A stretch of DNA of 64,000 nt from an uncultured Methanomassiliicoccus sp. (GTDB lineage: Archaea; Thermoplasmatota; Thermoplasmata; Methanomassiliicoccales; Methanomassiliicoccaceae), in the NCBI GenBank assembly GCA_905202485.1, contig CAJKRY010000002.1, forward strand, positions 1 to 64,000, given 5' to 3'. Position numbers and translations under genes: made by a program. Every line of letters begins with the position of its first letter. Within the stretch, counting starts at the first letter, position 1. The notes beneath the pieces are model-generated. The model was not told the DNA's origin. It worked only from the letters and a program-made list of their open reading frames with translations, and searched no databases. Below, piece after piece: positions 44,613-53,904 of this stretch.

Positions 44613-45455
44613 TTATTCACCACATATACCGCAGCGCAGTTCAGCCGCTACAGATTTTATATCAATATCATCATTAATCTTCTGGGATACTCTCACGATG
44701 TTATCATCAGAGACGGCAACGGCTGTTACATTTGAGCCGCCGCCTGTTGCATGAATTCCAACTGGTATTGAACAGCCAGATCCAAGTTCACAGAGAATTT
44801 TTCTTTCAACGTCTACGTCCTTCCTAGTAATGTCATCATTTAGTTTAGAAAGCGTAGAAAAATAAGGAGAGTTTTCTGCACATACTACGGCAATGGCACC
44901 CTGCCCTGCAGCCGGAATGAATATATCAGGATCAAGAATGTGATATCTCTCCTCTAAGTGAAGTCTCTCCAGACCCGCTCTTGCTAGAATTATTGCATCA
45001 TAGTCGCCGCGTTTCCATTTATCAAGCCTAGTGTGAACGTTGCCTCTGAGATCTTTGATCTCGATGTCCGGCCTGATGTTGTGGAGTATGGCAGCTCTGC
45101 GTACACTTGAAGTCCCTACAACAGCACCCTGCGGAAGCTCTTCTAAAGGAAGGTCAGACAGCAGGACGTCCTCGATAGGGCCGCGTGGCAAAACAGCAGC
45201 CAGAACAGTACCTTCCGCATCTTCAGATGGCATGTCTTTCAGACTGTTTACTGCAAGATCTATTTCTCCTGAGACGATCATTGCATCTAGCTCTCTGACA
45301 AAGGCTCCGATGCCAAAAGACCGCAGAGGCTTGTCGAGTATCTTGTCTCCAGAAGCATTGATCTTTTTTATTTCAATGTCTTCGCCATCAAGCAGTGAAA
45401 TGACAATGTTTGTCTGAGCCATAGCCAATGAACTGCTACGCGTTCCGATTATCAC
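44613..45455 (-). CDS. hemC: Porphobilinogen deaminase
   Basis: A 280-aa enzyme that polymerises four porphobilinogen units to hydroxymethylbilane on a dipyrromethane cofactor. IIGTRSSSLAMAQT at the N-terminus, SLKDMP, GTSSVRRAA and DLRGNVHTRL are conserved. The cofactor-binding cysteine is in CELGSGCSIPVG near residue 228. The start is GTG at 45455, overlapping the hemL stop (GTGA), with AGAGGTG 5 nt upstream. Confidence 0.95.
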   Translation of the reverse strand: MIIGTRSSSLAMAQTNIVISLLDGEDIEIKKINASGDKILDKPLRSFGIGAFVRELDAMIVSGEIDLAVNSLKDMPSEDAEGTVLAAVLPRGPIEDVLLSDLPLEELPQGAVVGTSSVRRAAILHNIRPDIEIKDLRGNVHTRLDKWKRGDYDAIILARAGLERLHLEERYHILDPDIFIPAAGQGAIAVVCAENSPYFSTLSKLNDDITRKDVDVERKILCELGSGCSIPVGIHATGGGSNVTAVAVSDDNIVRVSQKINDDIDIKSVAAELRCGICGE

Positions 45456-46729
45456 AATAGCACCTCTGACATCACCTTGGAGAATGCATCGGCCGTCTTT
45501 CGGACATCAGATGCTGTGTGTGCTGTCGAAACAAAACTGGTTTCATATTGCGAAGGAGGTATGTAGATTCCTTCATCCAGCAGGCCCTGGAAAAGCCTCA
45601 TGAAACCAGCAGAGTTGCATGTCAATGCATCTGCATAGTTTTCAACAGGCTTAGAAGTCAGGAATATCTGAAACAGCGACCCTATTCCCTGAACTCTATG
45701 AGGAACATTCAAATCATCAGCTACTTTGTTCAATGAAACCCTCATTAATTCTCCTAATGAATTTAAATCATCATAGTTTATTTTTTCTAAGCATTTTATT
45801 GCAGCAATTCCTGCACTCATAGACAGCGGATTACCTGCAAAGGTCCCAGCCTGATACACTGGCCCGGATGGAGATATTGAAGACATTATATCGGAAGAGG
45901 CACCGAATACACCGATCGGCAGGCCTCCGCCGACGATTTTTCCTAACGTTGTAATATCAGGCTTCACACCGAAATATTCCTGAGCACCTCCCAAAGAAAG
46001 CCTGAACCCAGTAATAACCTCGTCAAAGATCAAAAGAGCATCGTTTTGTGAAGTAATTTCCCTCAATCCCCTCAAATAATCCTGCTTAGGAAGTATTGGA
46101 CCGGTGTTTCCCATGACTGGCTCAGTAATAATTGCTGCAATTTCTTCAGGATTGGATTTAAATGCAGCTTCTATGGCAGATAAATTGTTAAATGGAACTA
46201 AAATAGTATTCCTAGTAGACTCTTCGGGTATGCCTGCAGAATTGGGAACGCTGTGTGTCAGAGCTCCTGATCCGGCTTTTACAAGAACAGAGTCATGCGC
46301 ACCGTGGAATCCGCCTTCCATCTTGATTATTTTCTTTCTGCCAGTGTAGCCTCTAGCTAACCTTATCGAATGCATTGTAGCCTCAGTTCCTGTACTGACA
46401 GGCCTCAGCATTTCAATAGAGGGAAAATGACGGCATACCGCCTCAGCAAATTCAATCTCCAGTTCAGAAGGAGCTCCGAATAAAGTTCCTCTTGACAACT
46501 GGTCTGCAACCGCATTTGATATTGCTTCGCTGGCATGACCCAGAATCAAAGGGCCAAAAGCCATGCAGTAGTCAATATATTCATTGTCATCAACATCGAA
46601 AATTCTGCTTCCTTTTCCCGACTTTATAAAACGCGGATAGGGTTTAAAAGCCCTTACAGGAGAAGATACTCCTCCCGGCAGTAATAAAGAAGATTTTTCA
46701 TACAGTAATTTAGAGCGTTCAGAGATCAT
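45452..46729 (-). CDS. hemL: Glutamate-1-semialdehyde 2,1-aminomutase
   Basis: A 425-aa PLP enzyme that converts glutamate-1-semialdehyde to 5-aminolevulinate. Conserved phrases are LLPGGVSSPVRAF at the N-terminus, LLIFDEVITGFR, TTLGKIVGGGLPIG with the PLP lysine near residue 265, and YQAGTFAGNPLSMSAG. GGAGGAG precedes the ATG, which lies 11 nt inside the end of hemB. Confidence 0.95.
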   Translation of the reverse strand: MISERSKLLYEKSSLLLPGGVSSPVRAFKPYPRFIKSGKGSRIFDVDDNEYIDYCMAFGPLILGHASEAISNAVADQLSRGTLFGAPSELEIEFAEAVCRHFPSIEMLRPVSTGTEATMHSIRLARGYTGRKKIIKMEGGFHGAHDSVLVKAGSGALTHSVPNSAGIPEESTRNTILVPFNNLSAIEAAFKSNPEEIAAIITEPVMGNTGPILPKQDYLRGLREITSQNDALLIFDEVITGFRLSLGGAQEYFGVKPDITTLGKIVGGGLPIGVFGASSDIMSSISPSGPVYQAGTFAGNPLSMSAGIAAIKCLEKINYDDLNSLGELMRVSLNKVADDLNVPHRVQGIGSLFQIFLTSKPVENYADALTCNSAGFMRLFQGLLDEGIYIPPSQYETSFVSTAHTASDVRKTADAFSKVMSEVLL

Positions 46730-47696
46730 TTAACTCCTCCGCTATTTCTTTTGCAAAGTATGTGATGATCATGTCAGCTCCTGCCCTCTTTATAGACATC
46801 AACGATTCGGAAATTGCCCTTTTACGGTCTAGCCAGCCATTCTGCGCTGCTGCAACAAGCATAGCATATTCGCCGCTCACCTGGTAGGCAGCGATGGGAA
46901 TGTCGTATCTCATTCTTGCTTCCCTGATTACATCCAGATACGGCATGGCAGGTTTTACCATCAGAATGTCAGCGCCTTCTCTCAGATCTGCTTCCATTTC
47001 TCTGAACGCTTCTCTCAGGTTAGCTGGATCCATCTGATGCGTGCGTCTGTCCCCGAAAGACGGAGTGCTTTCTGCAGCTTCTCTGAAGGGGCCGTAGAAT
47101 GCAGAGGCATATTTTGCAGAGTAGGCCATAATCGGGGTATTTATATAGCCACTGGCATCCAGTGCTTCACGCATTTTCTCAACTTGGCCATCCATCATCC
47201 CAGACGGTGCTACCATATCGGCTCCGGCTTCCACCTGGCTTACAGCTGTCTTTGCATACAGCTCGGCGGTTGGATCATTATCTACAACCTCATTATCTAA
47301 AACACCGCAATGGCCGTGAGTGGTGTATTCACACAAACAGAGGTCGGTAATTACAGTTACGTCAGAAATTTCTTTTATGGATCTGGTAGCCTTCTGGACT
47401 ACGCCGTCTTTAAGCCATGCCCCGCTGCCCTGATCGTCTTTATAAGAAGGAATTCCAAACAGAAGGATGGCATTAATTCCAAGATCATTTATTGAAGCTG
47501 CTTCATCTGCGATCATGTTGAGAGGATATGCTATAACCCCAGGCATTGACGCAATTTCTCTTGGCTTGGTTATATTCTCATCAACAAATATAGGGTAGAT
47601 TAAATCAGACAGACAGTAGGATGTTTCCCGGACTAATGATCTGATCGTAGGATTAATCCGCAGCCTTCGAAGACGGTTTTCTGGTAGAATGTTCAT
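46719..47696 (-). CDS. hemB: Delta-aminolevulinic acid dehydratase (porphobilinogen synthase)
   Basis: A 325-aa enzyme that condenses two 5-aminolevulinate molecules to porphobilinogen. The two Schiff-base lysine regions are visible (YSAKYASAFYGPFREAAES and MVKPAMPYLD), as is the cysteine- and histidine-containing DLCLCEYTTHGHCG that suggests zinc dependence. The ATG at 47696 abuts an AGAGGTG directly, which is too close for normal pairing, so the true start is slightly uncertain. The gene begins 44 nt inside the end of the met8-hemA gene. Confidence 0.93.
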   Translation of the reverse strand: MNILPENRLRRLRINPTIRSLVRETSYCLSDLIYPIFVDENITKPREIASMPGVIAYPLNMIADEAASINDLGINAILLFGIPSYKDDQGSGAWLKDGVVQKATRSIKEISDVTVITDLCLCEYTTHGHCGVLDNEVVDNDPTAELYAKTAVSQVEAGADMVAPSGMMDGQVEKMREALDASGYINTPIMAYSAKYASAFYGPFREAAESTPSFGDRRTHQMDPANLREAFREMEADLREGADILMVKPAMPYLDVIREARMRYDIPIAAYQVSGEYAMLVAAAQNGWLDRKRAISESLMSIKRAGADMIITYFAKEIAEELNDL

Positions 47697-49512
47697 CACC
47701 TCTCAAACAAAATATATCGCTGACAATATCCAGCATTTCAAAATTTCCATTTCTAGAAGCTTCTTTCAGACTGCAGGTGATATCTGCAAGGAATTTATTA
47801 GAAAGTGAGTCGCAGAAGTCTTCTAAGATTTCATCCGGATCTTTACTGCCAGACTTTAATTTACACTTAGCTTTCTTAAGTTCCCTATGCTTTAAAGAGT
47901 CAAATTTAGTGTACAATTTTCCAAGCAGATCATCAGCTTTCATTTCACGAATCTTAGAATCCAAAAGAGATAATTCTTCATCTATAATCAATTCGGCATT
48001 CTTAATCTCAGCCCGTCTCTTCATGATATTTCCCTCGGCAAGCTCTCTGAGACCGTCTATGTCATAAAGCTCCACGCCGGGGACCATGGCAGCTTCAGGA
48101 TCCACGTTTCTAGGAAAACTGACATCGATTACCATCATTGTTCTATCAGTTCTGGACTCCATTGCCTTGATGAAATGCTCTTTCTTGAGGACGTTGTGTG
48201 CTGCCGCAGTAGCACACAAGACTACGTCTGCATCTTTTAGATATTCAGAAAGATTGTCAAATCTGACAGCCATTCCATTTAATGTAAATGCCAGCTCTAC
48301 TGCATGGGAATATGTACGGTTGGAGACGAAAACAGTTTTTGGATTCTTACCCAGCAGATGTTTTGCAATCAATGAAGCAGTTTCTCCGGCACCTACGATA
48401 AGGATTGTTTTGTCAGACAGATCTCCAAACTTAACTTCCGCCAGTTCAACTGCAGCTGAGCCGACTGAAACTGATCCTTTATTGACTTTTGTTTCAGTCC
48501 TTACCTTTTTACCAGCAGAGATGGCCTGCCTGAAGATAACCGACAATACCGGACCGACAATTCCCTGTGACTCTGCCAGATCATATGCATCCTTGACCTG
48601 TCCGAGGATCTGATCTTCTCCGATTATCATCGACTCAAGACCGCATGAAACCCTGATAAGATGTTTTACTGAATCTTTCCCAGTGAGATACTGCACCAGA
48701 TCGCTGCCTGTACCAAACGGAATATATGAATTTACAAGATTTTCCAGGCCTTTCCTTGAAGCCTTGGGGTCGTAGCTGGAGATGTATGCTTCAATCCTGT
48801 TGCAGGTCTTGAGAACGACTGCCCCGCTGACCCCGTCTAAATTGCAGACGGCATCAAGAAGAGTCTGCGTATCTGTCTTACCCAGATTGTCTATGGTAGA
48901 CATCTCTGTCTGTTTGTGCGTTATGTGGGCGCTTATCACAGTCTCGATGCCGAAACTTCCGGAAGTCCATGCTGTAGGGTCTTCAAGAACCTCTCTCAGT
49001 ATCTTTTCTCTCTCTTTCTGGTCCGGAATAGTCTTTTTTAATTCGTCTCTAAGCTGCCGCTGGAACTCAATCATTTTATCATATTTTTCATCCAGATACT
49101 GATCTAGCCAGACCTTAAGATATCTGGACATGGCCGGACTGTTTCCATATGTAGAAATTGCCACAGAAAAATTGTCTCTTTTAACAAGAGACGGTATCAA
49201 AAAGGATCCGGGAGAGTCTGACCGGTTGTAGGGTTTCCCCGCCAATTCAGATCTTTGAGATACAAAATCATTGACACATGGATCAGCCGCAGCAACCACA
49301 AGGTCAGATTTCGCGATCCATTCGTCTGCTACATCAAATATATCCGCACTGATCAACTCAAATGGAGAATTTGAAAAGTCCTCGATGAATTCTTTACTAA
49401 CCACAGTCACATCCGCTTCTTCTCCAAAATACGAAGCTTTTCTATACCCTACAGCCCCCCCACCAAAAACTGTAACTTTTTTAGATTTCAGGTCAAGATA
49501 CAACGGTAGCAT
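47653..49512 (-). CDS. hemA: Fused precorrin-2 dehydrogenase (Met8/CysG-N) and glutamyl-tRNA reductase
   Basis: One 619-aa chain with two enzymes. Residues 1 to about 180 match precorrin-2 dehydrogenase/ferrochelatase (VTVFGGGAVGYRKASYF, then NRSDSPGSFLIP and VAISTYGNSPAMSRYL). From about 187 the chain is glutamyl-tRNA reductase, with the catalytic cysteine in LKTCNRIEAY (near 237), GLESMIIGEDQILGQVKDAY, the NADPH fold ILIVGAGETASLIAKHL, and VSNRTYSHA. It thus supplies both the entry step and the sirohydrochlorin step. The ATG at 49512 (not GTG 49519) has no ribosome-binding site but a TATA-like TAAATTATT about 20-25 nt upstream, suggesting a leaderless operon mRNA. Confidence 0.92.
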   Translation of the reverse strand: MLPLYLDLKSKKVTVFGGGAVGYRKASYFGEEADVTVVSKEFIEDFSNSPFELISADIFDVADEWIAKSDLVVAAADPCVNDFVSQRSELAGKPYNRSDSPGSFLIPSLVKRDNFSVAISTYGNSPAMSRYLKVWLDQYLDEKYDKMIEFQRQLRDELKKTIPDQKEREKILREVLEDPTAWTSGSFGIETVISAHITHKQTEMSTIDNLGKTDTQTLLDAVCNLDGVSGAVVLKTCNRIEAYISSYDPKASRKGLENLVNSYIPFGTGSDLVQYLTGKDSVKHLIRVSCGLESMIIGEDQILGQVKDAYDLAESQGIVGPVLSVIFRQAISAGKKVRTETKVNKGSVSVGSAAVELAEVKFGDLSDKTILIVGAGETASLIAKHLLGKNPKTVFVSNRTYSHAVELAFTLNGMAVRFDNLSEYLKDADVVLCATAAAHNVLKKEHFIKAMESRTDRTMMVIDVSFPRNVDPEAAMVPGVELYDIDGLRELAEGNIMKRRAEIKNAELIIDEELSLLDSKIREMKADDLLGKLYTKFDSLKHRELKKAKCKLKSGSKDPDEILEDFCDSLSNKFLADITCSLKEASRNGNFEMLDIVSDIFCLRGDEHSTRKPSSKAAD

Positions 49513-49726
49513 GATACACACTTGGAATAATTTACACGGATGTATTATCCTACTTCTATATGAGTCTTAGTAATACGATACCAGAAAAGAGAGCGCTGAA
49601 TTAATAATCTGTTCAATTAGAATCACTGCCAGATTGATTTATCGATCTCGACAGCAGATTGCTAAAGCATTATAGATAAAACTGTAGAGATTCAAAGAAA
49701 AAGCGGTATACCAAAAATGAAAAGAG

Positions 49727-49813
49727 TGGTGCAAGGGATGGGATTTGAACCCATGAACCGCTAAGGACGGGATCTTAAGTCCCGCGCCGTTGGCCAAGCT
49801 TGACTACCCTTGC
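49727..49813 (-). tRNA. tRNA-Leu (TAA)
   Basis: Read on the minus strand, acceptor GCAAGGG pairs with CCCTTGC; the anticodon stem CGGGA/TCCCG encloses CTTAAGA with anticodon TAA; a long variable arm marks a class II tRNA; the T arm is ATGGG-TTCAAAT-CCCAT. Discriminator A at 49730 is followed by an encoded CCA (49729-49727). A TATA-like sequence lies at about 49840-49855 on the minus strand. Confidence 0.95.
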
Positions 49814-49855
49814 TTTGGTCGCCTCATAGTCTGTCGAGTATATGATATTTATCAA

Positions 49856-51571
49856 TTACAAATTGTCGCCAATATCCGCTTTTCCTTTGCGGTTTTTCTG
49901 TTTGTGCGACTTCAATGCGTTGATTCCGTCAATGACAAGGATTATTGAGAAGATGATTAAGATCACGATTAAAATCAGCTGCAGACCTTCTGCAATAAAT
50001 GTTCCAGTTCCTAAAACAAACAGCTTCATCACATTGTTGTAGAAAGTTATGCATAAGGCTGAGATGGAGGCTACCAGCATAAATGCCATGGGTATGATGA
50101 ACATTTTGTTTGATTTTCCCTCGTGTACCATCCAGGCAGCTACTGCCATCAAAGCTAACACCGCCAGAAGCTGATTGGCAGATCCGAATAACGGCCATAT
50201 ATTTTCATATCCACCAGTAGCAAGAAGCGCACCGAGTCCAACGGTTATAAGCGTAGAAAAGTATGGATTTGTGAGCAGTTTTCTAGCTTTAGATGGAATG
50301 CCATCATCAGAGAAAAACTCCTGGAACATGTATCTTGCAAGTCTTGTAGCAGTATCCAGAGAAGTTAATGCAAATGCGGATATTGCAAGAATTAGAACGA
50401 TGTATGCTACATCATAATATTGAGGAATGCCCATGGCGGCGACCATCTTGGCGATACCTGTAGCAAATACCTGTGTAGGAGTACCAGACGGCATAGAGCC
50501 CTGAGCAAACAGAGTTCCTACTGCAATAAGTGCAATGATTGCAAGAACACATTCAATAAGCATTCCGCCGTATCCTATCAGCTTGGCATCCTTTTCATGA
50601 TCAAGCTGCTTTGATGTCGTTCCAGACCCTACGAGGCTGTGGAACCCGGAGATTGCTCCGCAGGCCACAGTGATGAACAGCATTGGAAACAGTTGACTTG
50701 TTCCATTGATACCGCCGAAACCAGTGTAAGCAGGCAGCGTCACCTGTGTTCCTGTGAACAATATTCCGATTATGGCAGCACCCATCATCCCATACAGCAA
50801 AAATGAGTTCAGATAGTCCCTGGGCTGTAGCAATATCCAGACAGGTGCTACTGAAGCTATGAAAACATAAACGAAGATGATTACAGTCCACACTGTGCTG
50901 TTCAGGTATAATGGATAATAAAGTCCGACAGCAATGCATGCCACTATAGCAATAATACCGAAGATTGTAGTTATCAGAAGATTTGTCTTGTAACGGTAGA
51001 GGAATATTCCGAATACAATCGATACGAATATGAAAAGCATTGAAGCCATGGCAGTAGAGCCATTGGCTGCTACTGTAGTTGTAATACCATCAGTGATTGT
51101 AAATCCATCAAATGTGTCGATTACTATTGAAGCAAAAGCAGCCACTACAAGAAGAAGAGTCAGATATGCAAAAATGAAAAAGAGCTTTTTGGCCCGGGGA
51201 CCGATATGTTCAGAAATCACATATCCAATAGAGCGGCCCTTGTGACGAATAGACGCCAGGATTGATGAAAAATCTTGAACAGCTCCGAAAAATATTCCGC
51301 CGATTACAATCCACAAGAACACCGGCAACCATCCAAAGATTGCAGCCTGGATTGGACCATTTATAGGCCCCGCACCGGCAATTGATGCAAAGTGATGTCC
51401 CAGTAAAACCGGAGCTTTGGATGGTACATAATCAACTCCATCCTGCTGAGTATGTGCAGGAGTCTCATGATTGTTGTCGACTCCCCATTTTTTAGCCAAC
51501 CATCCTCCATATAAAATATATCCAATGAACAAAACGATGATTCCGATGATCAGGATATATGCAGAGTTCAT
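49856..51571 (-). CDS. cstA: CstA-family carbon starvation / peptide or pyruvate transporter
   Basis: A 571-aa membrane protein with many transmembrane segments. Family signatures are DGVDYVPSKAPVLLGHHFASIAGAGPI near the N-terminus, GGIFFGAVQDFSSILAS, the HSLVGSGTTSKQLDHEKDA motif and FALTSLDTATRLARYMFQE. Bacterial relatives take up peptides or pyruvate; the substrate here is unknown. AGAGGT precedes the ATG. It immediately follows a gene for a soluble protein, probably in one unit. Confidence 0.92.
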   Translation of the reverse strand: MNSAYILIIGIIVLFIGYILYGGWLAKKWGVDNNHETPAHTQQDGVDYVPSKAPVLLGHHFASIAGAGPINGPIQAAIFGWLPVFLWIVIGGIFFGAVQDFSSILASIRHKGRSIGYVISEHIGPRAKKLFFIFAYLTLLLVVAAFASIVIDTFDGFTITDGITTTVAANGSTAMASMLFIFVSIVFGIFLYRYKTNLLITTIFGIIAIVACIAVGLYYPLYLNSTVWTVIIFVYVFIASVAPVWILLQPRDYLNSFLLYGMMGAAIIGILFTGTQVTLPAYTGFGGINGTSQLFPMLFITVACGAISGFHSLVGSGTTSKQLDHEKDAKLIGYGGMLIECVLAIIALIAVGTLFAQGSMPSGTPTQVFATGIAKMVAAMGIPQYYDVAYIVLILAISAFALTSLDTATRLARYMFQEFFSDDGIPSKARKLLTNPYFSTLITVGLGALLATGGYENIWPLFGSANQLLAVLALMAVAAWMVHEGKSNKMFIIPMAFMLVASISALCITFYNNVMKLFVLGTGTFIAEGLQLILIVILIIFSIILVIDGINALKSHKQKNRKGKADIGDNL

Positions 51572-51572
51572 G

Positions 51573-52082
51573 TTAGCTGACCTCTTTCAGGCATGAAGAA
51601 AGGAAATGGATTAGTTCTTTTCCAGCTCGGTTGGAAATTACTGTAGATGTATTAATATCTACCACCAATAATCTTAAAATGGCCCATCCATGAAAAGTTA
51701 AGAGGAAGTTTTTAGAAAACTTGCAAGCTTTGATGTCTGGTATGATAGTCTGATCCATCTCATCAGTCAGAATGACGGCTGTAATGTATGAGCACATATG
51801 CTCGCTGTGAGGTTGTATCTGCAGTAAACCGTCTTTAATCGATTTTTCTTTGCAGTTAATAAATTCCTCAGAATTCAGAAAAGGTGTAGAAAATATGTAA
51901 ACATAATCGTTTGTTTCTACTCCCCACATCTTGACAGACTTTGTCAGAACAAACTTCTCTGTTCTGGAATGAAACTTTGCCTTTGCAACCAAAGACCCGT
52001 GACCCGTAGTATATTCAATGTCAAAATAATTTTTATAAGAATTCAAAACGGCTTTTAAAACAGAGTCTCTAGAAAGTGGCAT
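51573..52082 (-). CDS. Uncharacterised soluble protein paired with cstA
   Basis: A 169-aa protein without signal or membrane segments. Conserved-looking parts are AKFHSRTEKFVL, VETNDYVYIFS, QPHSEHMCSYITAVILTDEMD and FSKNFLLTFHGWAILRLLVVD. I recall similar proteins beside cstA genes in other prokaryotes but can assign no function. It ends right at the cstA ATG, so the two are translationally close, and it may assist or regulate the transporter. Confidence 0.65.
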   Translation of the reverse strand: MPLSRDSVLKAVLNSYKNYFDIEYTTGHGSLVAKAKFHSRTEKFVLTKSVKMWGVETNDYVYIFSTPFLNSEEFINCKEKSIKDGLLQIQPHSEHMCSYITAVILTDEMDQTIIPDIKACKFSKNFLLTFHGWAILRLLVVDINTSTVISNRAGKELIHFLSSCLKEVS

Positions 52083-52140
52083 GAAAGTCTCCCTAGATGC
52101 TTAAAATTAAAAAATGAAGGGATGTCCCAGAGGGACATGT

Positions 52141-52617
52141 TTATTCAACAAATGCTTGATCGTAAGCGCCGTCGAGGATATCTTTGCGGATAGCCCTTGG
52201 CTCTTTTCCATCAATTGTGACTCCCATGGAATCACAGGTTCCGATGACTTCCAGGGAGCGCATTTTGACATCTTTTCCCATAAGAGAGTCGCCTTTCATC
52301 TGAGCGATTTTTACAACCTGCTCAATTTTGAGATCTCCGACCTTATCGGCCTTTGTAGATCCAGAGCCTTTTTCAATGCCCAGTTCTTTTGTAACCAATG
52401 AAGATGTTGGAGGTGTTCCTACCTTGATTTCAAAGTTTTTATCCTTGTCAATTATAATTTTAACAGGGACTTTCATTCCATCGAATGCTTTTGTCTTCTC
52501 GTTTATTGCTCCAACGATCTGAGGAATGTTAACACCAAGGGGTCCAAGTGCTGGACCAAGTGGCTGACCGGGAGTGGCTTTTCCGCCTTCAACTAATACT
52601 TCAACAGTATCTGCCAT
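52141..52617 (-). CDS. rpl11: Ribosomal protein L11
   Basis: A 158-aa protein of the GTPase-associated region. The N-terminal domain has GGKATPGQPLGPALGPLGVN and the C-terminal RNA-binding domain has KMRSLEVIGTCDSMGVTIDG. ATG 52617 was chosen, with AAAGGTGA overlapping the spt5 stop just upstream, over a frame open to 52638. The order secE-spt5-L11 is conserved in Euryarchaeota. Confidence 0.95.
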   Translation of the reverse strand: MADTVEVLVEGGKATPGQPLGPALGPLGVNIPQIVGAINEKTKAFDGMKVPVKIIIDKDKNFEIKVGTPPTSSLVTKELGIEKGSGSTKADKVGDLKIEQVVKIAQMKGDSLMGKDVKMRSLEVIGTCDSMGVTIDGKEPRAIRKDILDGAYDQAFVE

Positions 52618-52621
52618 ATTA

Positions 52622-53494
52622 TCACCTTTCTTTTTCAAGAACTCTTACATGGTCTCCTCTCACAGTAACTGGGATAGGAACCATTGCTTCGAACAATTCG
52701 ACTGTAATCTCTTCTTTAGCTTCATCAATCTGCTGAACTCTAGCCTTTTCGCCCTTGAAAGGACCAGCGACTAACTCAACAACATCGCCCTCGACTATAC
52801 CAGAAACAAGCGGCTTTGGTGCTAGATAGTGATCGATTTCATCAAAGTTCATTTCCCCTTCAACAAAGCTGTGAGCTTTCCTAACACCTCTGACGACTTC
52901 TCTCATCTTATCAGTATTCATACCTTCTATGAGAACGTATCCTCTGAGATTAGTAGGGGCGAGTATCGCAGAAATATCTGATTTGCCGGCCTTAGCACGG
53001 CTTGCGATGCCGTCTGCGACATCTTTTTCATGACCGATTGAAGTTTTAAGCGCCATTATTGACTGTCTGGCTTCTGCTACAAACTGAATTGAAGCATATT
53101 CACTCGGAATATCAACAAGGCTTGCATTTATTCCTATGGAAAGCCTGTCGTGCAGAGATGCTCCGACTGGAGCGTAAATATCCATTTTGATGATTTTTGC
53201 ACTGGAACCTTCAATAGATATATCAAAATCGGATGAAGACTGAGAGCTTTGATTGTCATAAAGGGAAGCCCCTGTTGCATCAAATAATCTCACGTTCCAT
53301 TCTGCAGCATCATCTGGAATAAGATCTAAAGCTATGCTTAATCTAACTTTTTTCTTAGAAGAATCTGAACCCTTAATCTGAAAAGATGTGTTTACAACAC
53401 CCGAAGCGGGCACCTTAAACTCAGTTTCATCAAAAATGAGAGAGAGCATACCGCTACTACTCTCAGAAGCGGCATCTTGAGGATCTTGAAACAT
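52622..53494 (-). CDS. spt5: Transcription elongation factor Spt5 (NusG) with extra N-terminal domain
   Basis: The C-terminal half (about 140-290) is a normal archaeal Spt5: an NGN domain that binds the RNA polymerase clamp (ALKTSIGHEKDVADGIASRA, then LRGYVLIEGM) and a KOW domain (VVELVAGPFKGEKARVQQI). The first 130 residues or so are extra: a low-complexity start followed by a beta-rich segment of immunoglobulin-like character, longer than the roughly 150-aa family norm. The NusG part is secure; the role of the added domain is unknown. Confidence 0.9.
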   Translation of the reverse strand: MFQDPQDAASESSSGMLSLIFDETEFKVPASGVVNTSFQIKGSDSSKKKVRLSIALDLIPDDAAEWNVRLFDATGASLYDNQSSQSSSDFDISIEGSSAKIIKMDIYAPVGASLHDRLSIGINASLVDIPSEYASIQFVAEARQSIMALKTSIGHEKDVADGIASRAKAGKSDISAILAPTNLRGYVLIEGMNTDKMREVVRGVRKAHSFVEGEMNFDEIDHYLAPKPLVSGIVEGDVVELVAGPFKGEKARVQQIDEAKEEITVELFEAMVPIPVTVRGDHVRVLEKER

Positions 53495-53510
53495 TATTTT
53501 ACCCCGAATT

Positions 53511-53732
53511 TTAGAAGTATCCTGGCAGGTAGTTCATAAGCCAGTATATTACGAATCCAACTCCACCAATAAGAGCTATCCCTAATGCAGTGATCTTAAC
53601 AACACCCAAGTATTCGTCATGTGATGGTTTACGAGCCATCTTCAATACTCTGCCATACTTTCCTTTACCGATGTTTTTGGCTCGTTCTTCGACGTTCTTC
53701 TGAACTTCCCAAGATTTCTCGACTACATTCAT
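53511..53732 (-). CDS. secE: Protein translocase subunit SecE/Sec61 gamma
   Basis: A 73-aa single-span membrane protein of the SecYE channel. It has an amphipathic N-terminal helix, the conserved RKPSHDEYLGVVKITALGIALIG lead-in and a single membrane helix near the C-terminus. Its position before spt5 and after ftsZ is the usual euryarchaeal order. Confidence 0.9.
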   Translation of the reverse strand: MNVVEKSWEVQKNVEERAKNIGKGKYGRVLKMARKPSHDEYLGVVKITALGIALIGGVGFVIYWLMNYLPGYF

Positions 53733-53904
53733 TTCGGCACGCTCTCGTTTTTCATTAAACCGTCCTAGTAAGGGTTACAGACGTCTCCGCTTTTTGAATC
53801 TTACTACAACAAGCAGAGAAATGAGTATATATTGTCCGATGAAGGACACTCGACTGTGTCAATCCCTACGGCTATTTTATTCTTTCCTCTTGAACATACA
53901 AATA

